NCBI GenBank assembly: GCA_964385995.1
Contig: CAYLRF010000001.1
Span: forward strand, 1 to 64,000
Length of the DNA stretch: 64,000 nt
DNA from: CAYLRF01 sp964385995
GTDB lineage: Bacteria; Bacillota; Clostridia; Lachnospirales; Lachnospiraceae
Direction of reading: 5' to 3'
Below, piece by piece: positions 35,655-48,600 of the stretch. How positions within the stretch are numbered: the first letter of the stretch is position 1; every line of letters begins with the position of its first letter. Made by a program: the position numbers and the translations under genes. Below the pieces are notes generated by a model. The model did no database searches, was not told the origin of the DNA, and saw only the letters and a list, made by a program, of their open reading frames with translations.

Positions 35655-37388
35655 TTGGCGACTAAATCCATAGACGCCGTTATGATTTCGAAAATGCTGC
35701 TTTTGGGAGCGGCAAATCTCGAGGCGAAGAAGGAATTCATAAACGAGCTTAATGTGTTTCCGGTTCCCGACGGAGATACCGGCACGAATATGACGATGAC
35801 TGTCATGTCCGCCGTAAAGGAAGTAAAGTCACTTGACAAATTGTCCATGAGAAGTCTCGCGAAGGCTGTTTCATCCGGCTCTCTTCGCGGCGCGAGAGGC
35901 AATTCCGGAGTTATCTTATCTCAGCTTTTTCGCGGTTTCGCGAAGACCATCGAAGATAAGAGCAGGGTGAACGCCGCCGTTTTATCGAGCGCTCTAGCCA
36001 AAGCGAGGGACACGGCTTATAAGGCGGTTATTAAGCCGAAGGAAGGAACCATCCTTACCGTCGCGAACGATGTCGCGAAAAAAGGAGCGCAGATGGCGGC
36101 CGCGACGGATGATCTCGAGCAGATATTCCCCGCTCTCATAAAGCAGGCCGAGGAGACATTGGCGAAGACTCCGGATCTTCTGCCGGTTCTTAAGGAGGCG
36201 GGCGTGGTCGATTCGGGCGGTCAGGGTCTCCTTGAATTTCTAAGGGGCGCGTATGACGCTTTTTGCGGAAAAGAAATCGACTACAGGAAAGTGGGCCCGG
36301 AAGGCGTAAAAAGAGCGGGATTTTCGGCGGACGCAAATGACGATGAGATCAGGTTCGGATATTGCACGGAATTTATCATAAACGCCGAAGATGAATTTGA
36401 CGCGGATACGGAAAACGGATTCAAATCATATCTTCAGTCGATAGGCGATTCCATAGTCTGCGTGGTTGACGATGATCTCGTGAAGGTGCACGTGCATACG
36501 AACGATCCCGGACTTGTTCTGACAAAGGCCCTTACCTACGGTTCTCTTTCGAGAATAAAGATCGACAACATGCGTGAAGAACACAGGGAAGTCCTCTTTA
36601 AGCGGGAAGAAAGAGCGGCGGATAACGCGAAGAATGACAAAGACGCGGACGTCTCCGACCCGAAAAACGAAGGGGAAAGCGCGGGAAGCGCTGTCCGGGA
36701 AGCTCCTCTTTCAGGCCCGCGGCAGAGAAAGGACTTCGGCTTTATAGCGGTCTGCGCCGGCAGCGGATTAACCGAGATATTTAAAGGTCTCGGCGCCGAT
36801 TACGTGATAGAGGGCGGTCAGACCATGAATCCCAGTACGGAGGATATGCTAAAGGCCATAGACGCGGTGGACGCGGCTCACGTATTCATATTCCCGAACA
36901 ATAAAAATATCACTCTCACGGCGAATCAGGCGGCATCCGTCACCGACGGGAAGGACGTATCCGTGATACCGACGGGAAGTGTGCCCGAGGGAATCACCGC
37001 CATCATGAGTTTTACTCCCGATCTTTGCGCCGCGGATAACGAGGCGGCCATGAAAGAGAGCATTACGCGCGTGCGCACGGCCGAGGTCACTTACGCGGTG
37101 CGGGATACTTCGATCGGCGGGAAGGCCATCCGCGAGGGCGATATCATGGGACTTTGCGGTGACGGCATATCGGCTGTGGGAGACGATCCCGAGAAGGTCG
37201 CCGTCGAAGTGATAAAGAGCATGTGCGACAAAGAGTCCGAGCTTATAAGCATATACTACGGCGAGGATGTCTCAAAAGAGAAAGCCGAAGCGGTCGCCCG
37301 TGAGGCCGAAAGACTTTATCCCGATAAGGACGTTGACGTGCAATACGGCGGACAGCCCGTCTATTATTATGTGATAGCGGTGGAATGA
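35655..37388 (+). CDS. fakA: DAK2-domain protein, fatty acid kinase FakA/YloV-like
   Basis: A 577-residue protein with an N-terminal DhaL-like (DAK2) ATP-binding domain, showing VFPVPDGDTGTNMTMTV whose aspartates bind magnesium, SLRGARGNSGVILSQLFRG and KEGTILTV, followed by a middle domain with GYCTEFIINAED and a C-terminal domain ending VDVQYGGQPVYYYVIAVE. FakA phosphorylates fatty acids bound to FakB for entry into phospholipid synthesis, with PlsX/PlsY downstream. A charged insertion (residues about 315-360) separates domains. The start is TTG with AGGAGG 8 bases upstream. Position after the Asp23 gene and before recG is conserved in Firmicutes. Confidence 0.92.
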   Translation: MATKSIDAVMISKMLLLGAANLEAKKEFINELNVFPVPDGDTGTNMTMTVMSAVKEVKSLDKLSMRSLAKAVSSGSLRGARGNSGVILSQLFRGFAKTIEDKSRVNAAVLSSALAKARDTAYKAVIKPKEGTILTVANDVAKKGAQMAAATDDLEQIFPALIKQAEETLAKTPDLLPVLKEAGVVDSGGQGLLEFLRGAYDAFCGKEIDYRKVGPEGVKRAGFSADANDDEIRFGYCTEFIINAEDEFDADTENGFKSYLQSIGDSIVCVVDDDLVKVHVHTNDPGLVLTKALTYGSLSRIKIDNMREEHREVLFKREERAADNAKNDKDADVSDPKNEGESAGSAVREAPLSGPRQRKDFGFIAVCAGSGLTEIFKGLGADYVIEGGQTMNPSTEDMLKAIDAVDAAHVFIFPNNKNITLTANQAASVTDGKDVSVIPTGSVPEGITAIMSFTPDLCAADNEAAMKESITRVRTAEVTYAVRDTSIGGKAIREGDIMGLCGDGISAVGDDPEKVAVEVIKSMCDKESELISIYYGEDVSKEKAEAVAREAERLYPDKDVDVQYGGQPVYYYVIAVE

Positions 37389-37395
37389 CGGCCAC

Positions 37396-39459
37396 ATGAT
37401 CGATGAGAGTTCATCAGTCGGCGAACTGAAGGGAATAGGAGAAAAAACCGAGGCGTTATTTAATAAGCTCGGGGTTTTTACTGTCGGAGACCTGATAAGG
37501 CTCTATCCGAAAAGATACGATGTATATGAAAAACCCGTCTGCGTAAGCGACGCCAAGGAGGGTATGCTCTGCGCGGTTACGGGCGCCGTCTGTTCCGCGC
37601 CGAAGACATCGCGCTATAACAACATGACCGTGACCACCGCCTACATCAGGGACATCACGGGCGAGCTTAAAGCGGTATGGTTCAGACTTCCGTATATACA
37701 GGGCAAACTTCAAAGCGGCACGGTGGTGACGCTTCGCGGACGGGTGGCCAAAAGGCGAGGCTCTTTAAGGATGGAGCAGCCCAGGATATTTTTCCCGAGC
37801 TCATCTTATGCGCAGGTGGAAGATAAACTGCTTCCTGTCTATCCGCTTACCGCGGGACTTTCGGGCAATGTCGTCGCAAAAAGCGTAAAAAACGCCCTGC
37901 AATATCTCGATCTTAAAAAAGACCTGCTTCCGCAAAGGATACGGATCGGATATCATCTCGCGGAGTATAATTACGCGCTGAAACAGATACATTTCCCGGA
38001 CGATAAGAATTCTCTTTATATCGCGAGAGAGCGGCTGGTATTTGACGAGTTTCTCACATTCACGCTTGCGATTCGCAAGCTTAAAAGCGACTCGGAAAGT
38101 CTTACTAGCGGGTTTGTGTTTAAAGATGCGGGCGGCGTCGCGGATCTTATAAAGAGTCTTCCTTTTAAGCTTACCGGCGCACAGGAGAGGGTTTGGGGCG
38201 AGATAAGCTCGGATATGAGAAGCGGGCGCGTGATGACCAGGCTCATACAGGGCGACGTCGGTTCGGGGAAAACGGTCATAGCGGTTCTGGCGCTTGTTCT
38301 CACCTGTCTTAACGGTTATCAGGGAGCGTTCATGGCGCCGACCGAGGTACTCGCGAGGCAGCATTACAATACCGTTGTTACCATGCTTAAAAAGGCGCTT
38401 CCCGACATAAGGGTCGAGCTTTTGACGGGTTCTCTCACACTTAAGGAAAAGCGCGCATCTTACGGACGCGTCAGCCGCGGCGAGGCGGACATAGTCATCG
38501 GCACGCACGCGCTCATACAGGAAAAGGTCGAATTTAAAAATCTGGCTCTTGTCGTGACGGATGAGCAGCACCGCTTCGGAGTGAGACAGCGCGAGACGCT
38601 CGCGGGAAAAGGGGATACGCCTCACATACTGGTGATGAGCGCCACTCCCATCCCGAGGACTCTCGCCATGATCTTATACGGAGATCTGGATATTTCCGTT
38701 CTGGACGAGCTTCCGCGGGATCGTCTGCCGGTTAAAAACTGCGTCGTCGGGACGGATTACAGAAGGGCGGCGTACTCATTCATAAAAAGGCAGGTAAAGG
38801 CCGGAAAACAGTGCTACTGCATATGCCCGATGATAGAGGAAAGCGAGGCCGTAGACGCCGAAAACGTTACGGATTACGCGAAGACTCTTCGGGAGGAACT
38901 CGGGCATGACGTAAACGTGGGCGTATTGCACGGGAAGATGAAGCCTAAGGAAAAAGACTCTGTCATGGAGGCCTTCATAAAAAATGAGATTCAGGTACTG
39001 GTCTCCACCACGGTTATAGAAGTAGGTATCGATGTCAAAAACGCCACAGTCATGCTGATTGAAAATTCCGAAAGATTCGGACTCGCGCAGCTTCACCAGC
39101 TGAGGGGCCGTATCGGGAGGGGCAAAGACAGGTCATACTGTATATTCATGACGTCGTCGGATACGAAGGAAACGAAGGAGCGCCTTAAGATACTTTCTTC
39201 CACCAACGACGGTTTTAAGATAGCGGATGAGGATCTCAGACTTCGCGGACCGGGGGATCTCTTCGGCATAAATCAAAGCGGAATGCCGGGATTAAAGATC
39301 GGCGATATATATCAGGATGCCGACACGTTAAGAAAAGCGGCGTCCGCCGCGGACGAAATCCTAAGGAAAGATCCGAGACTTGAGTCTGCCGAAAACGCCG
39401 GGTTAAAAGAACATTTAGACCGATATATGGCGGGCAGTATGCCGGAAGCGACGATCTGA
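37396..39459 (+). CDS. recG: ATP-dependent DNA helicase RecG
   Basis: A 687-residue branched-DNA translocase that remodels stalled forks and Holliday junctions. The N-terminal wedge/OB domain (about 1-200, with VGDLIRLYPKRYDVYE) precedes the helicase core: GDVGSGKTVIA (Walker A), APTEVLARQH (Ia), VVTDEQHRFG (II, DEQH), MSATPIPRTL (III), and VSTTVIEVGIDVKNA and QLRGRIGRG (V-VI). Length is typical. It follows fakA by 7 bases. Confidence 0.97.
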   Translation: MIDESSSVGELKGIGEKTEALFNKLGVFTVGDLIRLYPKRYDVYEKPVCVSDAKEGMLCAVTGAVCSAPKTSRYNNMTVTTAYIRDITGELKAVWFRLPYIQGKLQSGTVVTLRGRVAKRRGSLRMEQPRIFFPSSSYAQVEDKLLPVYPLTAGLSGNVVAKSVKNALQYLDLKKDLLPQRIRIGYHLAEYNYALKQIHFPDDKNSLYIARERLVFDEFLTFTLAIRKLKSDSESLTSGFVFKDAGGVADLIKSLPFKLTGAQERVWGEISSDMRSGRVMTRLIQGDVGSGKTVIAVLALVLTCLNGYQGAFMAPTEVLARQHYNTVVTMLKKALPDIRVELLTGSLTLKEKRASYGRVSRGEADIVIGTHALIQEKVEFKNLALVVTDEQHRFGVRQRETLAGKGDTPHILVMSATPIPRTLAMILYGDLDISVLDELPRDRLPVKNCVVGTDYRRAAYSFIKRQVKAGKQCYCICPMIEESEAVDAENVTDYAKTLREELGHDVNVGVLHGKMKPKEKDSVMEAFIKNEIQVLVSTTVIEVGIDVKNATVMLIENSERFGLAQLHQLRGRIGRGKDRSYCIFMTSSDTKETKERLKILSSTNDGFKIADEDLRLRGPGDLFGINQSGMPGLKIGDIYQDADTLRKAASAADEILRKDPRLESAENAGLKEHLDRYMAGSMPEATI

Positions 39460-39582
39460 ATTCGGATGATTTCGGGGGCGCCGGGGATTTTAAATGTCGT
39501 GACGGCTCGTGGGACCGCGAAGTAATCCGCGATATATCAAACGCGAATCAAATCATTTAAACGCCGGCGTGTTCGCGCGTGA

Positions 39583-42582
<3,000 letters not shown>

Positions 42583-42584
42583 CA

Positions 42585-42690
42585 CTATCTTTATGACGTT
42601 ATAAAACACGTCGGGAAAGAGGAAAGTTTGGAAGTAAACTTCCAAAACTACCTTTATGACGTTATAAATCACGTCGGGAAAGAGGAAAGT
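42585..42690 (+). repeat. Direct repeat containing the hairpin-RBS leader upstream of dut
   Basis: Two near-identical 43-base copies (42585-42627 and 42648-42690, 63 bases apart) each contain the 18-nt hairpin GACGT..ACGTC (42595-42612 and 42658-42675) and the tail GGGAAAGAGGAAAGT. Between them AGTTTGGAAG/CTTCCAAAACT (42625-42649) forms a 10-bp hairpin. The second copy ends exactly at the dut ATG. Confidence 0.8.
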
Positions 42691-42724
42691 ATGAAAATCC
42701 CCGTCAAAAAATTAAGCGAAACCG

Positions 42725-42824
42725 NNNNNNNNNNNNNNNNNNNNNNNNNNNNNNNNNNNNNNNNNNNNNNNNNNNNNNNNNNNNNNNNNNNNNNNNNNNN
42801 NNNNNNNNNNNNNNNNNNNNNNNN
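42725..42824. other. Assembly gap of 100 N at the start of dut
   Basis: Exactly 100 N. Bases 42670-42724 are identical to 42825-42879 (55 bases), so the first 34 bases of dut appear twice. The real sequence is most likely the overlap of both ends with no missing bases. Confidence 0.95.
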
Positions 42825-42845
42825 CACGTCGGGAAAGAGGAAAGT

Positions 42846-43280
42846 ATGAAAATCCCCGTCAAAAAATTAAGCGAAACCGCGAAGGTGCCCGTAAGGGGAA
42901 GCGATTTCGCTGCGGGATATGACATCTCGGCCGACATAGAGGAGGACATCACCCTTATGCCGCGTATGACGCGCATGATAAGTTCCGGTATCGCGATTCA
43001 GATTCCGAAAGGATATTTCGGAGCGGTCTTCGCAAGGAGCGGCCTCGCGTCAAAAGAGGGTTTAAGGCCCGCTAACTGCGTGGGGGTTATAGACGCTGAT
43101 TATCGCGGAGAGCTTAAGGTGCCTCTTTATAACGATTCCGATACGCCGCGCGTCATATCGCCGGGTCAGAAAATAGCGCAGCTTGTCGTGATACCGTTTG
43201 AGCGGCTTGACTTTGAGATGACGGATGAGCTTTCGGAAACGGATCGGATGGAGGACGGGTTCGGCTCCACGGGAAGGTAG
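42846..43280 (+). CDS. dut: dUTP diphosphatase
   Basis: A 144-residue trimeric dUTPase that removes dUTP and makes dUMP for thymidylate synthesis. Motifs in order are AAGYDISAD (I), ARSGLASKEG (II), NCVGVIDADYRGELKV (III), PGQKIAQLVV (IV) and the C-terminal arm GFGSTGR (V). The ATG follows GGGAAAGAGGAAAGT and the hairpin leader. A false duplicate of the 5' end (from 42691) lies before the N gap; in the true sequence these are one and the same. An in-frame TTG at 42628 could add a 21-residue N-terminal extension encoded by the repeated leader, but the ATG fits the family. Confidence 0.95.
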   Translation: MKIPVKKLSETAKVPVRGSDFAAGYDISADIEEDITLMPRMTRMISSGIAIQIPKGYFGAVFARSGLASKEGLRPANCVGVIDADYRGELKVPLYNDSDTPRVISPGQKIAQLVVIPFERLDFEMTDELSETDRMEDGFGSTGR

Positions 43281-43370
43281 ATTTTTTTCGGGGCCGCACG
43301 CGTGAAGATTACGGACTTTCTTCCAAACATTTTATGATACGCGCGGCGCCTGCTGCTGAGGTAAACACAT

Positions 43371-44468
43371 ATGAAACTTGGAATCATAGGACTTCCGAAC
43401 GTGGGAAAGAGCACGCTTTTTAATTCTCTTACGAAAGCGGGAGCCGAATCCGCGAATTACCCTTTTTGCACGATAGAGCCGAATGTCGGGGTCGTCTCCG
43501 TGCCGGATGAGAGATTAAACGTGCTCGCGAAGATGTATAACTCCAAAAAGATCGTGCCCGCCACCATAGAGTTCGTCGACATCGCGGGACTGGTTAGGGG
43601 CGCCTCAAAGGGCGAGGGCCTCGGCAATCAGTTCCTCGCGAACATACGGGAAGTCGACGCCGTGATCCATGTCGTCAGATGTTTTGAGGACGGCAACGTG
43701 GTGCATGTGGACGGGAGCGTCGATCCGCTTCGCGACATCGAAACCGTAAATCTCGAACTTATTTTTTCGGATCTCGAGGTACTTGAGCGGCGCGTCGTAA
43801 AGACGGCAAAGGCCGCCAAGGCCGACAAGGACGCTGCCCGTGAGTTACGGCTTTTAGAAAACATAAAATCATATCTCGAGGAGGGAAATCCGGCGTCTTC
43901 TTTCGCCGCCGAAAACGAAGAGGACGCCCTGTTTACACAAAGTCTGAACCTTCTTACCGCAAAGCCTGTCATCTACGCCGCGAATGTCGCCGAGGACGAT
44001 CTCGCAAACGACTGTGCGTCAAATCCGAACGTGGCGAAAGTTAAGGAATACGCCTCGAAAAATAACAGCGCGGTATATACGGTGTGCGCGGCGATCGAGC
44101 AGGAGATAGCAGAGCTTCCCGAAGATGAAAGGAAGCTTTTTCTTGAGGATCTGGGTCTTAAGGAATCAGGACTTGACAGGCTCATTAAGGCAAGCTACAG
44201 GCTCCTTGGTCTTATAAGCTACCTCACGGCGGGAGAGCCTGAAGTGCACGCGTGGACCGTGAAAGAGGGGACGAAGGCTCCGAAGGCGGCGGGGAAGATT
44301 CATTCGGATTTCGAACGCGGCTTCATACGGGCCGAGGTGGTAAGCTATGACGATCTCATCTCATCGGGAAGCTACGCCGGTGCGCGGGAGAAGGGCCTTG
44401 TAAGGCTGGAGGGAAAGGATTACGAGGTGCGCGACGGAGACATCATTCTCTTCAGGTTCAATGTGTGA
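43371..44468 (+). CDS. ychF: Redox-regulated ATPase YchF
   Basis: A 365-residue Obg-family P-loop ATPase associated with ribosomes and stress responses. The G1 motif is GLPNVGKSTLFNSLTKAG (residues 6-23), G3 is FVDIAGLVRGASKGEGLGNQFL, the NxxE-type G4 region that favours ATP (YAANVAEDDL) is visible, and a C-terminal TGS domain includes HAWTVKEGTKAPKAAGKIHSDFERGFIRAEV. Length is standard. GAGGTAAACACAT precedes the ATG. Confidence 0.97.
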   Translation: MKLGIIGLPNVGKSTLFNSLTKAGAESANYPFCTIEPNVGVVSVPDERLNVLAKMYNSKKIVPATIEFVDIAGLVRGASKGEGLGNQFLANIREVDAVIHVVRCFEDGNVVHVDGSVDPLRDIETVNLELIFSDLEVLERRVVKTAKAAKADKDAARELRLLENIKSYLEEGNPASSFAAENEEDALFTQSLNLLTAKPVIYAANVAEDDLANDCASNPNVAKVKEYASKNNSAVYTVCAAIEQEIAELPEDERKLFLEDLGLKESGLDRLIKASYRLLGLISYLTAGEPEVHAWTVKEGTKAPKAAGKIHSDFERGFIRAEVVSYDDLISSGSYAGAREKGLVRLEGKDYEVRDGDIILFRFNV

Positions 44469-44547
44469 CGCGCGAAAAATTACGCGATGGGAGAAGCGTC
44501 TGTGACGCGTGAGAAGTCGTGCGACGCACGGAACGTCATGTGACGCG
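44464..44547 (+). repeat. TGTGACGCG repeated three times before lgt
   Basis: TGTGACGCG occurs at 44464, 44501 and 44539, that is with periods of 37 and 38 bases. The first copy contains the ychF stop codon. The intervening bases are only partly similar. Confidence 0.55.
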
Positions 44548-44582
44548 ATAAAATGTTTACGGACACCGAGGCGGTATCATAT

Positions 44583-45467
44583 ATGACAAAGTCCATAGAT
44601 TTCCCGAATTTGGGCATACATCTTAAGAATGTCGGTCAGAGCGTGAGTATTTTCGGCCTTGACATAGCCTACTACGGCATTGTCATCGCCGCCGGGATAA
44701 TACTCGGCTTTATCGTGATGCTGCGTGAGGCGAAAAGGACAGGTCAAAATCCCGAGACATACTACGACATAACCATTTTCGGAGTTCTCGCCGCTCTTAT
44801 CGGCGCGAGACTTTATTATGTGATTTTCTCATGGGATGATTACAAAGACGATCCTCTCAGTATCTTTAACATCAGGGAGGGCGGCCTTGCCATCTACGGG
44901 GCGGTGATCGCGGTGGTACTGACCGTCTTCATATACTCGAAAGTCAAAAAAATCCCTTTTACACTGATAATGGATACTGGCATACCGAGTCTTATCTTAG
45001 GTCAGGCCGTCGGAAGATGGGGGAATTTCTTTAACCGCGAGGCTTTCGGCGAATACACGAATTCGCTTTTTGCTATGCGTCTTCCCGTGGACGCCGTGAG
45101 GGCCTCGGATATTACCGAAAAAATGCTCCGGCATATCGAGGTCATTGACGGCATACGATATATTCGCGTGCATCCCACGTTTCTTTACGAATCCGTCTGG
45201 AACCTTGCCGTGTTCTTTTTCCTCATGTGGTGGAGAAAACATAAAAAATTTAACGGCGAGCTTCTTTTCATGTATTTTCTGGGGTACGGTCTGGGAAGAT
45301 TTTGGATAGAGGGTCTAAGGACCGATCAGCTTCTTATCTTTCACGCCGTGCCGGTGTCTCAGCTTTTATCGGCCGTGCTGGCCGTCGGCTCCGCGGCGGC
45401 GATAATCGTCTTAAGACGCAGGGCGGGGAAGAAGAAAGAGCCGGAAAGCGCTTCCGATCCGGCGTAA
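44583..45467 (+). CDS. lgt: Prolipoprotein diacylglyceryl transferase
   Basis: A 294-residue membrane enzyme that transfers diacylglycerol from phosphatidylglycerol to the lipobox cysteine of prolipoproteins. The signature GQAVGRWGNFFNREAFG (about residues 140-156) and the ARLYYVIF and HPTFLYESVWN segments are present, with about seven membrane helices and a basic C-terminal tail. The ATG at 44583 gives the family-typical MTKSIDFPNLGIHLKN N terminus with GAGGCGG upstream; an ATG at 44553 would add 10 residues. No lipoprotein gene or signal peptidase II is in the window. Confidence 0.95.
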   Translation: MTKSIDFPNLGIHLKNVGQSVSIFGLDIAYYGIVIAAGIILGFIVMLREAKRTGQNPETYYDITIFGVLAALIGARLYYVIFSWDDYKDDPLSIFNIREGGLAIYGAVIAVVLTVFIYSKVKKIPFTLIMDTGIPSLILGQAVGRWGNFFNREAFGEYTNSLFAMRLPVDAVRASDITEKMLRHIEVIDGIRYIRVHPTFLYESVWNLAVFFFLMWWRKHKKFNGELLFMYFLGYGLGRFWIEGLRTDQLLIFHAVPVSQLLSAVLAVGSAAAIIVLRRRAGKKKEPESASDPA

Positions 45468-45548
45468 GTTTCGCCACCGAAATTTGTACAAAAAAAGATA
45501 CAATAAAGAGTTTTGCCGCGCTGGAATATAAAGCGGTGAAAATATATA

Positions 45549-45656
45549 ATGACCGTAAGGTGCGGTTTAGGGATGTAGGTTAAACCACGCTCGTCGAACT
45601 TGAGCCGCATGGTCGGTTTTGACCGTAAGGGCGCGGTTTGGGGATGTAAGTTAAAC
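45549..45656 (+). repeat. Duplicated hairpin segment in the nifJ leader
   Basis: Two imperfect copies of a 37-38-base segment, TGACCGTAAGGTGCGGTTTA.. at about 45550-45586 and TGACCGTAAGGGCGCGGTTT.. at about 45618-45656. Each ends in a small hairpin, GGTTTA/TAAACC in the first and GGTTT/AAACC in the second. TATAAT lies at 45545-45550, but no good -35 is seen 17 bases upstream. Confidence 0.7.
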
Positions 45657-45698
45657 CGGAGGGACATAAAGTCTTAAGGTGTAAAAGGAGGAATCAAA

Positions 45699-48600
45699 TT
45701 GTCAAGAAAAATGAAAACCATGGACGGCAACCACGCGGCGGCTCACGCTTCATACGCGTATACGGATGTCGCCGCGATTTACCCCATCACACCGTCATCC
45801 GTCATGGCGGAAGCCACTGATGAATGGGCGACGCAGGGCAGGGAGAACATCTTCGGAAGGAAGGTGCAGGTGACAGAGATGCAGTCGGAGGGAGGCGCGG
45901 CCGGTACCGTGCACGGATCTCTCGCGGCGGGCGCTCTTACCACGACGTATACTGCTTCACAGGGCCTGCTTCTTATGATACCGAACCTTTATAAGATAGC
46001 GGGAGAGCAGCTTCCGGGCGTCTTTAACGTATCCGCCAGAGCGGTCGCGAGCCACGCGCTTTCCATATTCGGCGATCACTCCGATGTATATGCCTGCCGC
46101 CAGACAGGCTGCGCGATGCTCTGCGAGTCCGGGGTGCAGGAAGTCATGGATCTTACGCCCGTGGCGCACCTTTCGGCCATAAAGGGGAAGGTTCCCTTCA
46201 TCAACTTCTTCGACGGCTTTCGCACGTCGCACGAAATACAGAAAATAGAAACATGGGATTATGAGGATCTTAAAAGTCTCGCGGACATGGATGCCATCGA
46301 CGAGTTCAGGAAACACGCCCTGAATCCGAATCATCCCTGTCAGAGGGGCTCGGCGCAGAATCCCGACATTTTCTTTCAGGCAAGAGAAGCGTGCAATCCG
46401 TACTACGACGCTCTTCCCGAAATCGTTCAGACGTACATGGACAAGATAAACGAAAAGATCGGCACGAATTACAGGCTGTTTAACTACTACGGCGCTTCAG
46501 ACGCCGAGCATGTCATCATCGCGATGGGCTCCGTGTGCGACACGATCGACGAGACGGTGGATTACCTTACGGCCAAAGGCAGGAAGGTCGGCGTGATAAA
46601 GGTTCATCTTTACCGGCCGTTTTCCGCCAAGGCTCTTGTCGGCGCCCTTCCGGAGACGGTAAAAGTCATTTCCGTCCTTGACCGCACAAAAGAGCCGGGC
46701 TCGGTGGGAGAGCCTCTTTATCTGGATGTAGTGGCTGCTCTTAAGGGCTCGAAGTTCGACGGCGTGAAGATATATACCGGCCGCTACGGACTCGGCTCGA
46801 AAGACACCACCCCGGCGCAGATTATCGCCGTATATGACAATGACGCGAAAGAAAAATTCACCATAGGAATTACCGACGACGTCACGAATCTTTCGCTTCC
46901 CGTAGGCGAGCCTGTCGTAACCACGCCTGAGGGAACCATAAACTGCAAGTTCTGGGGTCTCGGCGCGGACGGCACTGTAGGGGCGAATAAGAACTCCATC
47001 AAGATAATAGGCGACAATACCGACATGTACGCTCAGGCTTATTTCGATTATGACTCGAAGAAGTCGGGAGGCGTCACGATGTCGCATCTGCGATTCGGCA
47101 AAAAACCGATTAAGTCCACGTATCTCATTAAGAAAGCCGATTTCGTGGCGTGTCACAACCCCTCATACGTCGATAAATATAACATGGTTCAGGAGCTTGT
47201 CGACGGCGGCACCTTCCTCTTAAACTGCCCTTGGGACACGGAAGGTCTCGAGAAACATCTTCCCGGTCAGGTAAAAGCCTATATAGCGAATCACAATATC
47301 AGTCTTTATACCATCGACGGCATAAAAATCGGCAGGGAAATAGGTCTCGGCGGCCGCATAAACACCATACTTCAGTCCGCTTTCTTTAAGCTCGCCGATA
47401 TCATACCCGAGGATAAGGCCATCGAACTCATGAAAGCGGCGGCCAAGGCTTCGTACGGCAAGAAGGGCGATAAGATCGTTCAGATGAATTATGACGCCAT
47501 AGACGCGGGCGCGGCCCAGGTGGTAAAGGTCGATGTCCCCGAGAGCTGGAAACTGTGCGGGGACGAGGGACTTGCTACTCCGAAGGCCGAAGGCTCACGA
47601 AAAGACGCCGTGGATTTCGTAAAGAACATTCAGGCGAAGGTGAACTCTCAGGAAGGAAACTCACTTCCCGTTTCCGCGTTTACAAAATACGCGGACGGCA
47701 GCACGCCCTCCGGCACATCCTGCTATGAGAAGAGGGGCGTCGCGGTGGACGTGCCCGTCTGGAACCCCGAAAACTGCATTCAGTGCAACCGCTGCTCATT
47801 CGTGTGTCCTCACGCCGTCATCCGCCCTTACGCGCTGACTGAGGATGAGGCAAAGTCCGCTCCGGAAGGGATGAAAACCTTGGACATGACGGGCGTTCCC
47901 GGCATGAAGTTTACGGTTGCGGTGAGCGCCTATGACTGTACAGGCTGCGGCTCCTGCGCAAACGTCTGCCCCGGTAAGAAGGGCGAGAAGGCTCTTACCA
48001 TGGAGAATATGGAAGAAAACGCCGGTTCTCAAAAATACTTCGATTACGCGTGTGCGCTTCCCGAAAAGTCCGAGGTGGTCGGGAAATTTAAGGAAACTAC
48101 CGTGAAGGGAAGCCAGTTTAAGCAGCCGCTTCTCGAGTTCTCGGGCGCCTGCGCGGGTTGCGGCGAGACTCCGTACGCGAAACTTGTCACACAGCTTTTC
48201 GGCGACAGGATGTATATAGCAAACGCCACGGGCTGCTCGTCGATATGGGGAAATTCCTCGCCGTCCACGCCTTATACGGTAAATGAGAAAGGTCACGGTC
48301 CCGCGTGGTCCAATTCACTCTTTGAGGATAACGCAGAGTTCGGATACGGTATGCTTCTCGCGCAAAACGCTATAAGAGACGGACTTAAGGCCGATATTAA
48401 GACCGTGGCTGAATGCTCAAAAAGCGAGGAAGTAAAGGCCGCCGCGAATCAGTGGCTTGACACTTTCTCATGCGGAGCGACAAACGGCGCGGCATCCGAG
48501 AACCTCGTAAAGGCTCTAAAAGACTGCCCCTGCGACGGAGAACTTAAGGCGAAGATATTAAAGAACGCGGATTTTCTCGCGAAGAAGTCGCAGTGGATCT

